DNA from: Pisolithus tinctorius
Taxonomy: Eukaryota > Basidiomycota > Agaricomycetes > Boletales > Pisolithaceae
DNA: 64,000 nt
Direction of reading: 5' to 3'
NCBI GenBank assembly: GCA_024663395.1
Contig: JANFAH010000002.1
Coordinates: 4,030,001-4,094,000, forward strand
Every line of letters starts with the position of its first letter. Within the stretch, counting starts at the first letter, position 1. The notes beneath the pieces are model-generated. The model was not told where the DNA came from and did no database searches. It saw only the letters and a list, made by a program, of their open reading frames with translations. Below are positions 10,161-20,213 of this stretch, in pieces. A program made the translations under genes and the position numbers.

Positions 10161-10975
10161 TGTCATGACCATGACACCAGCGTAAGCCCCTGACACCTAC
10201 ACCACCCTCCTCCGACATGTTCCCATGCTTCTCTGCCCTCCTCCAATGTGTTCCCGCACTCCTCCGACCCTCCCGACACATCTCCACACCTCTCCAAGGT
10301 CCCCTGTCCATGTTCTGACCAACTCCACTCAATTCTGCCCTAGGTTTGGTCACGTGGGCTGTTGGACTTGCAGCCCTGCATTCTAGATAGGGTTCTGCCC
10401 TCATGTCAGTTTTCTCCATTCTTCCGCTCCTTTGGTATTTACCCTCTCTTCCTTGTTGTAGTAGTCTCCTTGTCTCAGTTAAGGTCCCTGTCATCCCTAC
10501 CCTCTATCCCTTGTGTCGGAAGGACTCTAACCCACTATACACTTATTGGTTTACATTCCATACTGCACTGCCCTTGACCTACATCATATATAAGGCCACA
10601 TAGTACCCTGATGTAATCAGTATGAATATCAAATAAAGTCCCCACCTTCAACTCCCTCTCAGTCCCCTCTGGAGTTTCATCTCCACTTCCTCTGAGTCCA
10701 CTCCACCTCTGAAATACGAGGGCTGAGCTCGCGCAAGGGGGCAGCGCACTAGCTGAACCCAACACCCTCTCATCCAACCTCCAACCTCTGATCTCCAGCT
10801 CCGACTCTGACCTCAGCCTCCGAGACTTTCCTTCATACCCCTCTGCTCACTGTTTGTTGAATATCTCGCCACCCAGTGGTCAGATTCGCTTCGGACTTTG
10901 ATCGCTGTACTCCGCAGCCCAACCCGCTCCAACTCCGCCCTAAGAAGGAGCCAGGGGTGTTGTCTGACTTTGACA
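10161..10975 (+). mobile_element. 3' LTR of the chromovirus (family B, 815 bp)
   Basis: Runs from TGTCATGACCATGACACC to CTTTGACA. It has a TATA-like tatataag near 10586, the R start agtatgaatatcaaataaag near 10619 (which also contains AATAAA), and the U5 core cgcgcaagggggcagcgcac. It belongs to the 3' end of the chromodomain element at 9861-10116. Two solo copies of this family occur at 11287-12140 and 50584-51400. This copy keeps CpG; the copy at 11287 has lost almost all of it. Confidence 0.85.
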
Positions 10976-11106
10976 ATTCTCCAGGCAATGCTGGGGATTC
11001 TCCAACCAACTCTGGGGATTCTCCAGGCACTGCTGGGGATTCTCCCACCCACTCTGGGGATTCTACAAGCACTGCTGGGGATTTTCCAGGCAATGCTGTG
11101 ATTCTC
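10976..11106 (+). repeat. 21-bp minisatellite (attctcc...ctgggg), about 6 units
   Basis: Units of 21 bp share attctcc at one end and ctgggg at the other, with variable middles. The array starts at the base after the LTR terminus. A related array lies at 18707-18797 and its mirror in the palindrome, again beside LTR sequence. Confidence 0.8.
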
Positions 11107-11206
11107 CCACTGGCTCAGTTACAGTACTTCAAAGCTTCATTACTCAACACTCTATCCAGACTATAAAGGCAGCCCATTTTCTTAGTATACTATGGGGAAC
11201 TACCCT

Positions 11207-12488
11207 ATGAGGGTTTTAGAAGAATACTCCTTGGGTTGGCTGTATTTTTGGATGACAGTCCTAGGCATTCCTTCCTGGATCCAGATTGTCAAGATTGCAC
11301 AACACCCCTGACTTCCTCTTAGAGTGGAGTAAGAGCAGGTTGGGCTGTGGAGTACAGCAGTCAATGTCTGAAGTGAATCTGACCACTGGGTGGTGAGATA
11401 TTCAATGAACAGTGAGCAGAGGGGTATGGAGGAAAGTTTTGGAGACAGAGGTTGGAGTCAGAGGTTGGAGGTCAGATGAGAGGGCATTGGGTTCAGCTAG
11501 TGTGCTGCCCCCTTGTGTGAGCTCAGCCCTCATATTTCAGAGGTAGAGTGGACTCAGAGAGAGTGGAGATGAAACTCTGGAGGGAACTCAGAGGGAGTTG
11601 GAAGTGGGGACTTTATTTGATATTCATACTGATTACATTGGAGTACTATGTGGCCTTATATATGATGTAGGTCAAGGGTAGGGCAGTGTAGAATGCAAGC
11701 CAATAAATGTATAACAGGTTAGCAGTACCTCTGACACAAGGGATAGAGGATAGGGATGACAGGGACCTTAACTGAGACAAGGGAACTACTACAATGAGGG
11801 AGAGAGGGTAAATACTGAAGGAGTGGAAGAATGGAGAAAAACTGACACAAGGGCAGAACCCTATCTGGGATGCAGGGCTGCAAGTCCAACATCCCAACAA
11901 GCTGACCAAGGTCTCAGAGGAGGTGCAGGTGAAGGTCTGGCCTTCACATGACTGGCCTGAGAGCAGAGGTGGGAGGAGTTGGTCAGAATATGAACAGGGG
12001 ACCTCAGAGAGGTGTGGAGATGTGTTGGAAGGGTTGGAGGAGCATGGGAATGCGTCAGAAGAGGGCAGAGAAAGGTTCACAGGGTGCAGAAGAGGGCAGA
12101 GTAGATGTTAGGGGCTTATGCCAATGTCATGGTCATGACACAGATCTACAATCACTGGGCCACTCACCTTGAATACCTGGCACTTTTACATGCTAATCCC
12201 TTTATCCTCCTGCCAATCAACATCAACATTCCCATATGCCATCACACTGAAAATCCTCTGCATTATTTACTCCATGCTTTACCTGATTGCAATGACCAAG
12301 CTGACTTGGATCCTGTACTGCCCTATACAACTGAGGGTCCAGTGGATCCTCCCACTCCTCATTGTGCAGACTCTCCCCTTCCAGAGGAAGTTGATTTGTT
12401 TAATGATGCTCTCACTGAAGTTCAAGGCCTCACCACTGAGATTGATCTTGTGGTCAGTGACAATCCTGTTGAGTTTGAGTTACTTTGA
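11207..12488 (+). pseudogene. Unrecognised ORF split by a solo LTR
   Basis: The frame starts at ATG 11207 (M-R-V-L-E-E-Y-S-L-G-W), runs to the LTR at 11287, and resumes after the duplicated CAGAT at 12146. It then continues open to the stop at 12488, giving about 140 residues. The first half is hydrophobic and aromatic with W-I-Q-I-Y-N-H-W. The second half is acidic, ending D-N-P-V-E-F-E-L-L. I do not recognise the family. It may be a host gene piece or part of another transposon. The continuity of the frame across the insertion after removing one CAGAT is what supports it as coding. Confidence 0.4.
11287..12140 (-). mobile_element. Solo LTR, family B (854 bp, TSD CAGAT)
   Basis: Minus-strand copy of the LTR at 10161, from TGTCATGACC to CTTGACA on that strand, flanked by CAGAT at 11282-11286 and 12141-12145. 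There is no internal domain, so it is a solo LTR left by LTR-LTR recombination. Nearly every CpG of the 10161 copy is TpG or CpA here. Confidence 0.9.
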
Positions 12489-12885
12489 TCTGCTGCATTG
12501 ATTGCCTACTGTCATTACAGGAACTAATCTAGTCACTCTTTTCAAGATGTCTCTTGTTGTCACTAAGCATACTGAACTCAAGATTGCCAAGAAACATGAT
12601 GGAATGTATCAGGGAGTGAGATGGGGGAAGTACTTTGTAAAAGAGGTGATTGAGTTTATGAAAGGACTATATGTTAGAGAGTGTGGTGATTGGAAGTTTT
12701 ATCACTGATTGCTGATCAGTCTTTACAGAGTGATCAGGGTACAGTCCATCAGGGGCAAGTATACTATGGTGGGTTCCTTCATTCATTTGGCTAAATTGGC
12801 TAACCCTCCATGGCCAGGTCAACAGGATATGAATGCTGGGTTCATCTCTGGAGAACAGCATTGCTATGAGTCTATTAAGCAAGAT
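12489..12885 (+). other. Short unassigned stretch with small open frames
   Basis: Holds a 68-codon frame (12502-12708, starting M-P-T-V-I-T-G-T-N-L and ending G-D-W-K-F-Y-H) and a 66-codon frame (12709-12909). Neither shows a motif I recognise. They may continue the ORF that ends at 12488 through introns or indels; base composition is similar. I assign no function. Confidence 0.3.
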
Positions 12886-13295
12886 TTATTCATTTATTTA
12901 GACAATTAATGATTTGGTTGATTTCCCCCTACCAGGGTAATATCAAGAGGACAGTGGGGCTCTACTGTATTCTGCTGAGTCTGGTAAGCAAGATTTTTTC
13001 ATTCTTTGATTAATTTGGTTGATTCCCCCTACCAAGGCAATATCAAAACAACAGTGCAGCTCTACTATACTCCTCTGAGTCTGGTAAGTATGATTTTTGC
13101 ATTCATTTGATTGATTTGCTTGATTCTCCCCTACCAGGGCAATATCAAAACAACAGTGGGGCTCTACTATATTTCTCAGAGTCTGGAAAGCAAGATTTTC
13201 TCATTCATGTGATTGATTTGGTTGATTTACCCATACCAGGGCAATATACAGACAGCAGTGGGGCACTGCTATATTCCTTGGATAGTTGGTAAGGA
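12886..13295 (+). repeat. Tandem array of about 95-bp units, four copies
   Basis: Each unit contains gattgatttggttgatt, then ccccctaccagggcaatatc, an acagtggggctctactat block and a tctggtaagcaagatttt block. Units begin near 12886, 12990, 13085 and 13185. The gtaag and cag steps mimic splice sites but recur every unit. Reverse-oriented partial units reappear at 15590-15781 on the other side of the LINE. Confidence 0.75.
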
Positions 13296-15541
13296 TGGTT
13301 GATCTCTGAAACATGATGTTAGCAATCTCATCTGGACCAGGCACTTTGTAAGGGCTTAGTCTCTTTATTGCTTTTTGCAGCTCCTCCTTTGTTATGAGGG
13401 GCCAGTCCTCAACTGGGGCTGGGTATTCATTTTCTTCTGGTATGATAGAGTGGGGAAGTGGGGGTCAGAACAGGGCTTGAGCTAGCATGTTGCTCTTTTC
13501 CTTGTTCATGGTCAGTCAGCAGATTGCTGCTCTGGTCTTTCATGGTTAGTGTAGGTACATGAGCTTTACCTCCATCCCCTGTGGGGTTGGTGATGTATTT
13601 GTTTGCAATCCATAGATCATTGTTGGTGGCATTGTCCAGCCAGTTGGTCCAATGGCCTTTTTTGGCTTGGAGTATGGCAGTTGTGTATCTGTTTCTGAGG
13701 TCCTTGCTGTTCACATGACAGGGGTGGTCCAGTAGTGCCCTGAGCTTGTGTGATAGGCAGGCAAGTTGGTTGACCTGTTGATGCAGATGGGTTAGTTCTT
13801 GTGTCCACCATCTCTTCTTGTGAGGATGAGGTCACATTCTTGGCATGCAATCTTGTACTGTGTTTGTCACTGCTCTCTCCAGTTGCTGTGCTGCTCTTTG
13901 GAATTCCTCCTTGGTGGCTAACACTCTGGGTGTGGGGATCATGGAAGCTCATATGCCAGTCTCATGTTGAAGGCTTCCCAGTCAACATCTCTATAATTGC
14001 AGGTTGGGACTTCTGTGGTTTCTGGAGTGGATGTCATAACCATGTGTTCGTCATAGGTCTTTACTCACTCTGCAACCTTTTCCGCTGGTCATTCGCTCAC
14101 TCCGCACCAACTCCACCCACCTTCTATCGTCTACGAACCATCTCTGCTCCGACTGTTGTCGGACTTGTGTTACTCTCCTACTGGACTGAGCGGTCCATTT
14201 TCTGAGGGGTCATGTGACTGCCTTCGCAGTCAGGTACTCCGCAGTGCGCTCACTGCATGGTCCAGCATCTGGACTATTTCCTTTTCTAGATGTTCTGTGT
14301 TACCCATTCATATGTCCTCCATCTACCCTTCATTCGTCGTCCAGGAAATTTTACTTGAAAATTTATGAGTCTCCATATGTCAGTTCCAATTCCAGTTACT
14401 GTACCTCCGTAGCAGTATAAAAGCATGTACTGTACTCCGCTGTTCTTCAGTACGAATATCAACTTAGTTCCTACTCTTCCTGACTCCGTCTTCTGTCTGT
14501 CAGACTTGTCTCCGACTCTCCGTCTGTACTCTCCCTCTGAAATACGAGGGCTGAGATCGTGCAAGGGGGTAGCGCACGAGCTAAACCTGATGCCCTCACT
14601 CCGCTCTGCCTTTGTCTTGGCGGTCTTCGTTCCTGCCGACACTCCGCTAGTCGGAGTTGTGTTCTTCTGTGTCGGACTTCCTTCCGAACCCCTCTCTAGA
14701 CCTTATATAGCGTCGGAGTTGGTCGGAGTAGGCCCGGACTTGACAGTGGACATAGCTAGCCATGTCAGTATGGATAGGTGGTTGGTCTTGGGGCCATGGT
14801 TTTCTGGATCTGTTTTGCATCCTAGTATCAGGTCTTCCATGTGGGCTGTGCAGAAAACATTATTGGGCCTGGTCCAGTTGCCAGTGCTAGTCAACTGGAG
14901 GGTGGGTATATCCTTGGGGAGGATCTGCACCAGCTCAAAGTCAGCTAGGAGGTTGAGTAGAACCTGTGCCAACTCCAGGGCTGTGCTGGTGAAAAGGTGG
15001 CTGTTGTGGTCCTTGTCCCAGAGGGGGTGGTGCCTGTTGAAATCACTGAGAAGAACCACATGGTCTTTGGCTGACAGGCAGATGGTCCATATGTTCCTTT
15101 CCAGAAATGCATGGAGTGCTTCAATTGTCCTGTCATGAGTGCAGTCATTGTACATGTTGATTAGTGTGCAGCTACTGTGATTGCCTCTCATCCTCATTAT
15201 CACCTCATCTGAGGATGGGAAGGGTATCTGTGTCTAACCATTAGTGTTGATCCTCACATTGATTAAGGTTACCACTTATGGTCTTTTGCCCTTCTCAAGT
15301 TTGTGTGTGGGGTGCACTACTCTCCATTTTGTGGTCACCTTTGTGTTTCAGAGCTGGTCTATTGTGGGTTCCTGGATTGCTAGAATGTGCCATGTGTTAG
15401 CAATGAAGTCATTGAGTAAAGAAAATTGGGCCATTAGTGATGTATTAAGGTTTTGCTGCCATATGTTTAGTCTAGCATTGTTGGTCACTCATTGCTCAGT
15501 CATGGGGGAACCATCAGGGCCTTGTTATTGGGCTATTCAAT
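13296..15541 (-). pseudogene. LINE (non-LTR retrotransposon) ORF2 remnant, split by a solo LTR
   Basis: On the minus strand the order is that of an AP-endonuclease LINE. First comes N-I-W-Q-Q-N-L-N-T-S-L near 15460 with I-Q-E-P-T-I-D. Then the endonuclease core follows (L-I-N-M-Y-N-D, V-L-L-S-D-F-N-R-H-H-P-L-W-D), then R-P-N-N-V-F and K-T-N-H-L-S-I near 14790. After the LTR at 14032-14745 it continues with a linker and the pre-RT motif I-K-R-L-S-P-Y-K-V-P-G-P-D-E-I near 13345. It ends at the minisatellite before the RT core. Several frameshifts and stops are present. Family usage suggests cleavage of target DNA by the endonuclease, but this copy is dead. Confidence 0.85.
14032..14745 (+). mobile_element. 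Solo LTR, family A (714 bp, TSD GTGGA)
   Basis: Runs from TGTCATAACC to CCCGGACTTGACA, flanked by GTGGA at 14027-14031 and 14746-14750. It contains TATAAAA near 14416, the R start agtacgaatatcaacttag and the hairpin core tcgtgcaagggggtagcgca. It is inserted in the endonuclease-linker part of the LINE, whose frame resumes on both sides. Confidence 0.95.
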
Positions 15542-15589
15542 GAGATTAGCTGAATCACCTGAAAGTATATGAACGTGATAGACTTACAA

Positions 15590-15781
15590 TCATGATGATA
15601 GAAACCTCCTCCAGAACTGGGTCAAGCTTGGTATGGGCCTAGCAGGGGAGAATCAAAAAAATCAATTAAACTTCTAAATGAATGGAAAAACAGTACTTCC
15701 CACATGCAAAGTAATATGATAGACCCTCATTATCCTGATATTGTCCTAGTAGGGGAGAATAAACCAAATCAACTAAGCATC
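15590..15781 (-). repeat. Two inverted, degenerate units of the 95-bp repeat
   Basis: Blocks gtaggggagaataaaccaaa (near 15750) and caggggagaatcaaaaaaat (near 15645) are reverse complements of the ttgattcccccctacc core of the array at 12886-13295. The sequence ends at the TA target of the Tc1 element. Confidence 0.6.
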
Positions 15782-15783
15782 TA

Positions 15784-17354
15784 CAGTGGCTCAAAAAACT
15801 GATCACATGTTTGGATATTTTTCACTAAAGTCAATAGTCCCCCACACTGCCTAACCTAGGCCCTAACCTATAAGTGTATGAAACAAAGCCCTTACCATTG
15901 GCTCTCTATTGGTGCAGGGGTCAATGGTTTTGGATAAGGTTTGATCAAATGGCAGCCATTTCAAAATGATGACTCAGGCAGTCAGTTTTTTTGATTTTAG
16001 GTTTCAATTACATGTATTAGACACTGGCATACTGTAATATTAGTACCTATATTTGGTAATGGTTCTATTGTGTCACTTTTATGTAATTGAGTGTCAGACA
16101 TTATAAATAAACCCCACCATTGCATGTTTATTTTCCCACCATCACCATGATATCTATCTCTGCTTTTCAAAGCACCAACATCATCTCCTCTCTTGGTCTT
16201 TCCTCCAGGAAAATTGCTTCCCAAACTGGCTTAGGGCAGTCTACAGTATGCCAGATCCTTCAGAACTCCAGCAAGAGAGGACTAGGCTTTGTGGTGGCTG
16301 TCTATCAAAGCTTACCTCTACCAACAAAAGGGCTATTGTTCAGCAAATCATTACTGGCAAGGCCAAAGATGCTGTCCATGCCACTCAAGTCATCAATTCT
16401 ATTATTGATATGCCTATCTTCCCCCAGACTGAGAAATACCCTCAAGGAATCCTGCTTAAAGGCTGTGGTCAAGAAAAAGAAGCCCTTGCTTCCTAATGGA
16501 CACAAGAAGAGAAGGCCAACCTTTGTTCTCAAGTACCAGCATTGGACTGTGGAGGGTTGGAAGAGAGTTATATGGTCAGATGGGCAAGAGTATGTGTGGA
16601 AAAAGAAGGGTGAAGGGCTAATTGCTAGAGAGGTCAAGGGTACAGTTAAGTTTGGAAGAGGTTCACTGATGGTATGGGGCTGCATAGGGTGGAATGGAGT
16701 AGGGAATTTGAGTGAGGTGGAGGGATGGATTGATGCTGAACAGTATGTGGCCATTTTGGAGCAGAGGTTGCTGCAAAGCATGGAAGATTCTGGAATTCCA
16801 GAAGTTGACATTATCTTTCAACAAGACAATGACCCTAAGCACACCTCTTGGAGAGCCAAAAGTTGGTTGGAAGAACAGGAGATCAACCTTCCAGACTGGC
16901 CTGCACAATCTCCAGACCTTAATCCCATTGAACATACTTGGAATCACCTCAAGAGATGCCTTGCAGGTCATGAGAGTGCTCCTGCAGGAGTTCACTAGCT
17001 GTGGGAAAGAGTGGTGGAGGAGTGGAGGAAGATTGATAAGAAACAATGTCAAAAATGGATAGAAAGCATGCCTAGAAGGATTGAAGCAGTTGTTAAGGCC
17101 AAAGGAGCTCATACCAAGTACTAGATACTTAGATTGATATAAAGTCAAAAAGCTGACTGCATGAGTCATCATTTTGAAATGGCTGCCATTTGATCAAACC
17201 TTATCCAACATCCTTGACCCCCACACCAATAGAGAACCAAGGGTAAGGGCTTTGTTTCATATGCTTATAAGTTAGGTCCTAGGTTAGGCAGTATGGGGGA
17301 TTATTGACTTTAGTGAAAAAGGTCCAAACATGTGGTCAGTTTTTTGAGTCACTG
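15784..17354 (+). mobile_element. Tc1/mariner-type transposon, left copy (1,571 bp)
   Basis: It is flanked by TA at 15782-15783 and 17355-17356. Terminal inverted repeats read CAGTGGCTCAAAAAACTGAT and CAGTGACTCAAAAAACTGAC inward, and similarity continues for about 190 bp (including caaaccttatccaa), so the TIRs are long. A DD34E-type transposase is encoded between them. The inner end abuts a copia LTR. Confidence 0.9.
16120..16998 (+). pseudogene. Tc1-type DDE transposase (292-codon frame with a shifted segment)
   Basis: The N-terminal helix-turn-helix is visible (S-S-R-K-I-A-S-Q-T-G-L-G-Q-S-T-V). The catalytic core shows V-I-W-S-D-G (first Asp), I-F-Q-Q-D-N-D-P-K-H-T-S (second Asp) and S-P-D-L-N-P-I-E-H-T-W (Glu, 34 residues on). 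Between about 16250 and 16430 the family-like reading (L-T-S-T-N-K-R-A-I-V-Q) is in another frame (16248-16496), so the annotated frame is wrong there. Two compensating indels would explain this, making the copy probably inactive. The protein would cut and rejoin DNA at TA sites. Confidence 0.85.
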
Positions 17355-17774
17355 TAAGTATTGTGCAGAGGACTGACAATGGGGATAGGCAAAGGTGAAC
17401 ACTTGCCTTAGTGATTGAGCAATAGCTTGAAGAACTTGGTAGTTCTTGTTCTTGAGCTGAGAGGAATTGAAAGATGTCAAATTCACTAAGGGATATAGAC
17501 CTCAGGGTCTGTGATTATATATGTATGTGGGGAACTGCACACAGACCATGTAGTGCATAGTCTAGTAAACTGTCATAGGGGAAACCAAATACCATGTATG
17601 GTATAGAAGGTAATAGAACATCATGGAACAAGTGGAGTAATGAGTAAGATATCAGTCACTATGAGTAATAACAATGACATGCAAGTCATGTGGCCAGTAA
17701 GAATGATAAGTAGAGAATCACATGAATGTGATTAGGTCTAGAACTGGTGGTAGTAAGTTTGTAAACTTCCTACA
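17355..17774 (-). mobile_element. Ty1/copia LTR, left palindrome arm
   Basis: Mirror of 23665-24084. On the minus strand it starts TGTAGGAAGTTTAC after a purine run (gagggggag) and ends at the TA where Tc1 is inserted, so its last bases may be altered. It contains a TATA-like tatataat near 17515. Confidence 0.75.
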
Positions 17775-17966
17775 CTCCCCCTCACTCTGGGATGGTAAGG
17801 TAACAAGACCAAGCAACAAGCAATTTGTTTCAAACTTTTGCCCTGTCAGAGACTTTGTTAATTCATCTGCTTTTTGGTGGTCACTGGGAACATATTCAAT
17901 TGAGAAAAGCCCATCTTGAACACATTCACAGATGTAATGTACTGAATGTCTATTATGGTTAGACCC
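17775..17966 (-). pseudogene. Ty1/copia RNase H C-terminal fragment, left arm
   Basis: On the minus strand: H-Y-I-C-E-C-V-Q-D-G, then I-E-Y-V-P-S-D-H-Q-K-A-D-E-L-T-K-S-L. This is the end of copia polyproteins (Y-V-P-x-x-x-Q-x-A-D-x-x-T-K). Only about 60 codons remain directly before the LTR. The mirror copy is at 23473-23664. Confidence 0.85.
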
Positions 17967-18160
17967 ACTTCAGTCAACCCCCCTCAGACCTATTAGGTCT
18001 GGAGATTTTGATATAAGTATTAACCTAATAGGTGTCATTTTGTTGGGAATTCCCAACTTTTGGGGATTCTCCAGGGCAGCAATTTAATATGGTTGGAGAA
18101 AATGTTTTCTCCATAATATATGTATATTATACATCTAATGAAAGGGTAGCTGGGGTCCAA

Positions 18161-18348
18161 ATTGGACTTTCTCCAGGCTAAATAGACCCCCTTTCCAGGT
18201 TGATCCTGGGCTTTCCCCAGGCTAAATAGACCTGCTTTCCAGGTGAACATGGGCTTTCCCCAGGCTAAATAAACCTGATCTCCAGGGTGAACCTGGGTTT
18301 TACCCAGGCTAAATAGACCTGCTTTCCAGGTGAACCTGGGTTTTCCCA
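18161..18348 (+). repeat. About 45-bp tandem repeat with internal dyad, left arm
   Basis: Four units of the type ctttccccaggctaaataga followed by cctgctttccaggtgaacctggg. The ccaggt and acctgg blocks within a unit can pair. The array starts shortly after a palindromic gttgggaattcccaac near 18040 and ends in an LTR fragment. Confidence 0.75.
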
Positions 18349-18706
18349 ACTCTGATGCTTAACCAGGTCTGAAAAGAGGTGTGGAAGCAAGTCTGACACA
18401 GATGAATGGAACTCTGACTAGTGGAAGATTGGCAAGGACAAAGTCAGCTGAGGCAGAAATGGAGCAGAGTGAGGGTGTTGGGTTTAGCTTGTGCACTACC
18501 CCCTTGCACAATGTCAGCCCTCATATTTCAGAGGAAGAGACCAGACAGATGTTTGGAGATAACTCTGACAGACAGAAGATGGAGAGAGATGGAGTAGGAA
18601 CTTTGGTGATATTCATACTGAAGAACAGTGGAGTACTGTACATGCTTTTATGCTGCTATGGAGGTACAGTAACTGGAATCAGGACTGACATATGGAGACT
18701 CATAAG
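18349..18706 (-). mobile_element. Internal fragment of a family A gypsy LTR, left arm
   Basis: Matches the family A LTR on the minus strand from within U3 (catatggagactcataag end) to within U5 (aactctgatgcttaacc end), without either terminus. TATA and R blocks are recognisable, and all CpG is lost. Minisatellites flank both ends, which is not how an LTR normally ends. Confidence 0.8.
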
Positions 18707-18797
18707 ATTCTCCATGGCCCCTGGGGATTCTCCATGGCATGCTGGGGATTCTCCATGGCTGGCTGTGGATCATCCATGGCTCCTGGGGATTCCTCAG
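18707..18797 (+). repeat. 21-bp repeat (ggggattctccatggc), about 4 units, left arm
   Basis: Units of the same attctcc...ctgggg type as at 10976-11106. It joins the LTR fragment to the X fragment. Confidence 0.75.
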
Positions 18798-19669
18798 TGA
18801 AGCAAATAATAACTTCATGGATGAGACTCTGTTGGAAGAAAGGATGAAGGGGGAGCATCTTCTGCTGTATCATGCAACAAAAGGGCAAGATGTGCATCAT
18901 ACTCATCATGGATGCAATCAGGGAGAGTGGAGAACAGTAGATTATAGTGTAGTTGTCACAATTTTGGAAGAATGATGGATGAGATTGGTATGAAGATGTT
19001 GCAGGGAGCAGGGAGGAAGGATCCATATGCTTCTTGGACTGGAGAGACTGAAATGACCACATAAGACCTTTCTAACTGAATGACAGACATGAGGTGACCA
19101 AAGAATGTCCTCCTGGAGGTCATACTGATAAAAAGAATGTGCTGTCCAAGCTGGATGGGCTGAGAGGGGGCAGATGAGGATGGGATGTACCAGGATGCTT
19201 CAGGATGGAAGCTAGTAGGAATTCCTGGTAAATATACATAGCCATGGTCCCTAGCAAAGGGGAAAAGTAAAATGATTGATGTGGAGGCAGCCATATCAGA
19301 AGAATTAGCAAAATGAGCATCTGTTGGAGGGAGTGCTGTAGAAATGTGTGGAGTGCACAGATCCTTCCCAATCTTGGAAGGTAGGATCATGTGGCTGAGC
19401 ACTATAAGTGAGTGTGGGAATGGTGTCAGTATCTGCAGAAATGGTGGAGATATATTGAAAACTGGAATGCCATACACAGGCACTTGAGAATTGTTATTGG
19501 TGCTTAACTTGCTTCCTTCTCCTTTCTTTGGCATTGACACCTTGTTCTTGTGTGACAGATGACTGCCAACATTTCTGGCTGTCTTCTTACACATTAGGGC
19601 TCTAGTCATTCATCTCCATTTGTCAGCTTTATCCATGTCCACACCACCAAGCACCTTTGGTGTGTGACA
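18798..19669 (-). mobile_element. X-element fragment, left palindrome arm
   Basis: 872 bp homologous to one end of the 1.86-kb X elements at 26942 and 28985. It includes the complete terminus TGTCACACACC (minus strand) and most of the X open frame. The TATA and opposite terminus are missing. Confidence 0.8.
18956..19609 (-). CDS. Conserved X-element protein, longest open copy (217 aa)
   Basis: Unknown protein. Conserved parts against the X1 and X2 copies are V-Y-G-I-P-V-F near residue 45, G-Y-V-Y-L-P-G-I-P-T-S-F near 120, Q-L-G-Q-H-I-L-F-I-S-M-T-S-R-R-T-F-F-G near 155 and L-E-R-S-Y-V-V-I-S-V-S-P-V near 180. The stop at 18956 comes from a CGA-to-TGA change: X1 and X2 read on for about 60 more residues (S-L-P-D-R-I-H-D) to a Pro/Glu-rich end. 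No signal peptide, zinc finger or catalytic motif is evident. It could be a U3-borne accessory protein of an LTR element. The identical mirror copy is at 21830-22483. Confidence 0.5.
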   Translation of the reverse strand: MTRALMCKKTARNVGSHLSHKNKVSMPKKGEGSKLSTNNNSQVPVYGIPVFNISPPFLQILTPFPHSLIVLSHMILPSKIGKDLCTPHISTALPPTDAHFANSSDMAASTSIILLFPFARDHGYVYLPGIPTSFHPEASWYIPSSSAPSQPIQLGQHILFISMTSRRTFFGHLMSVIQLERSYVVISVSPVQEAYGSFLPAPCNIFIPISSIILPKL

Positions 19670-20213
19670 CCACATGCTGTATCAGAGGAAGGGAGCCTTC
19701 CAAATGGGGAGTGACAAAAACTAAGTAGGAAACAACTCAGCCACTGCCTGAGTACAGGCAAAACAACTGGGATTATTTACCTAAGTAGGAAACAACTAAC
19801 ATACAGCTAGTAAAAGTGTGAAACAAAGCACAATTAATAACTATACCTCAGCCACTGCCTGAGTATGGCCAAAATGACTGAGGTTTTGTAAGTAAGAGAG
19901 GTGAAATATATATATGCAGAAATGAGCTCATAAGAACAAGGGACAAGGCTAGCAGCAATACATAACCTGTCAAAACCAGAAGCACAGGAACAAGGCTGGT
20001 TCATCTAAGGTTCATCTGTAGTTCATCCATTGTCCATCTGCCATTCCCTTATGTAACCTTGTCACTTTTTGACAGGGAGGACAATGTTGATGATCTAATT
20101 GCTGCTGGATAGAAAATAAACCTACTAAAATGACTAATCTGTCCTCTGACTATTTTGGTGTGAATAGTACATAAATAGTCTGCATAGTACAGAAAATAGT
20201 AATGTGTGAATTT

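Larger units (their letters stand above)
15782..19669 (+). repeat. Left arm of a 3,888-bp palindrome
   Basis: Every position n in 15782-19669 pairs with position 41439-n in 21770-25657. All open frames recur with identical translations on the opposite strand. The outer end is the TA plus terminal repeat of a Tc1-type transposon. The inner end is the terminus (GGTGTGTGACA) of an X-element fragment. From outside in, the arm holds Tc1, a copia LTR and RNase H tail, a 45-bp repeat array, an LTR fragment, a 21-bp array and an X fragment. Confidence 0.95.

Noticed and set aside
12886..13295. Possible CRISPR-like array
   Set aside because: Whole units are repeated without variable spacers of set size, and the window is eukaryotic. 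It is a minisatellite.
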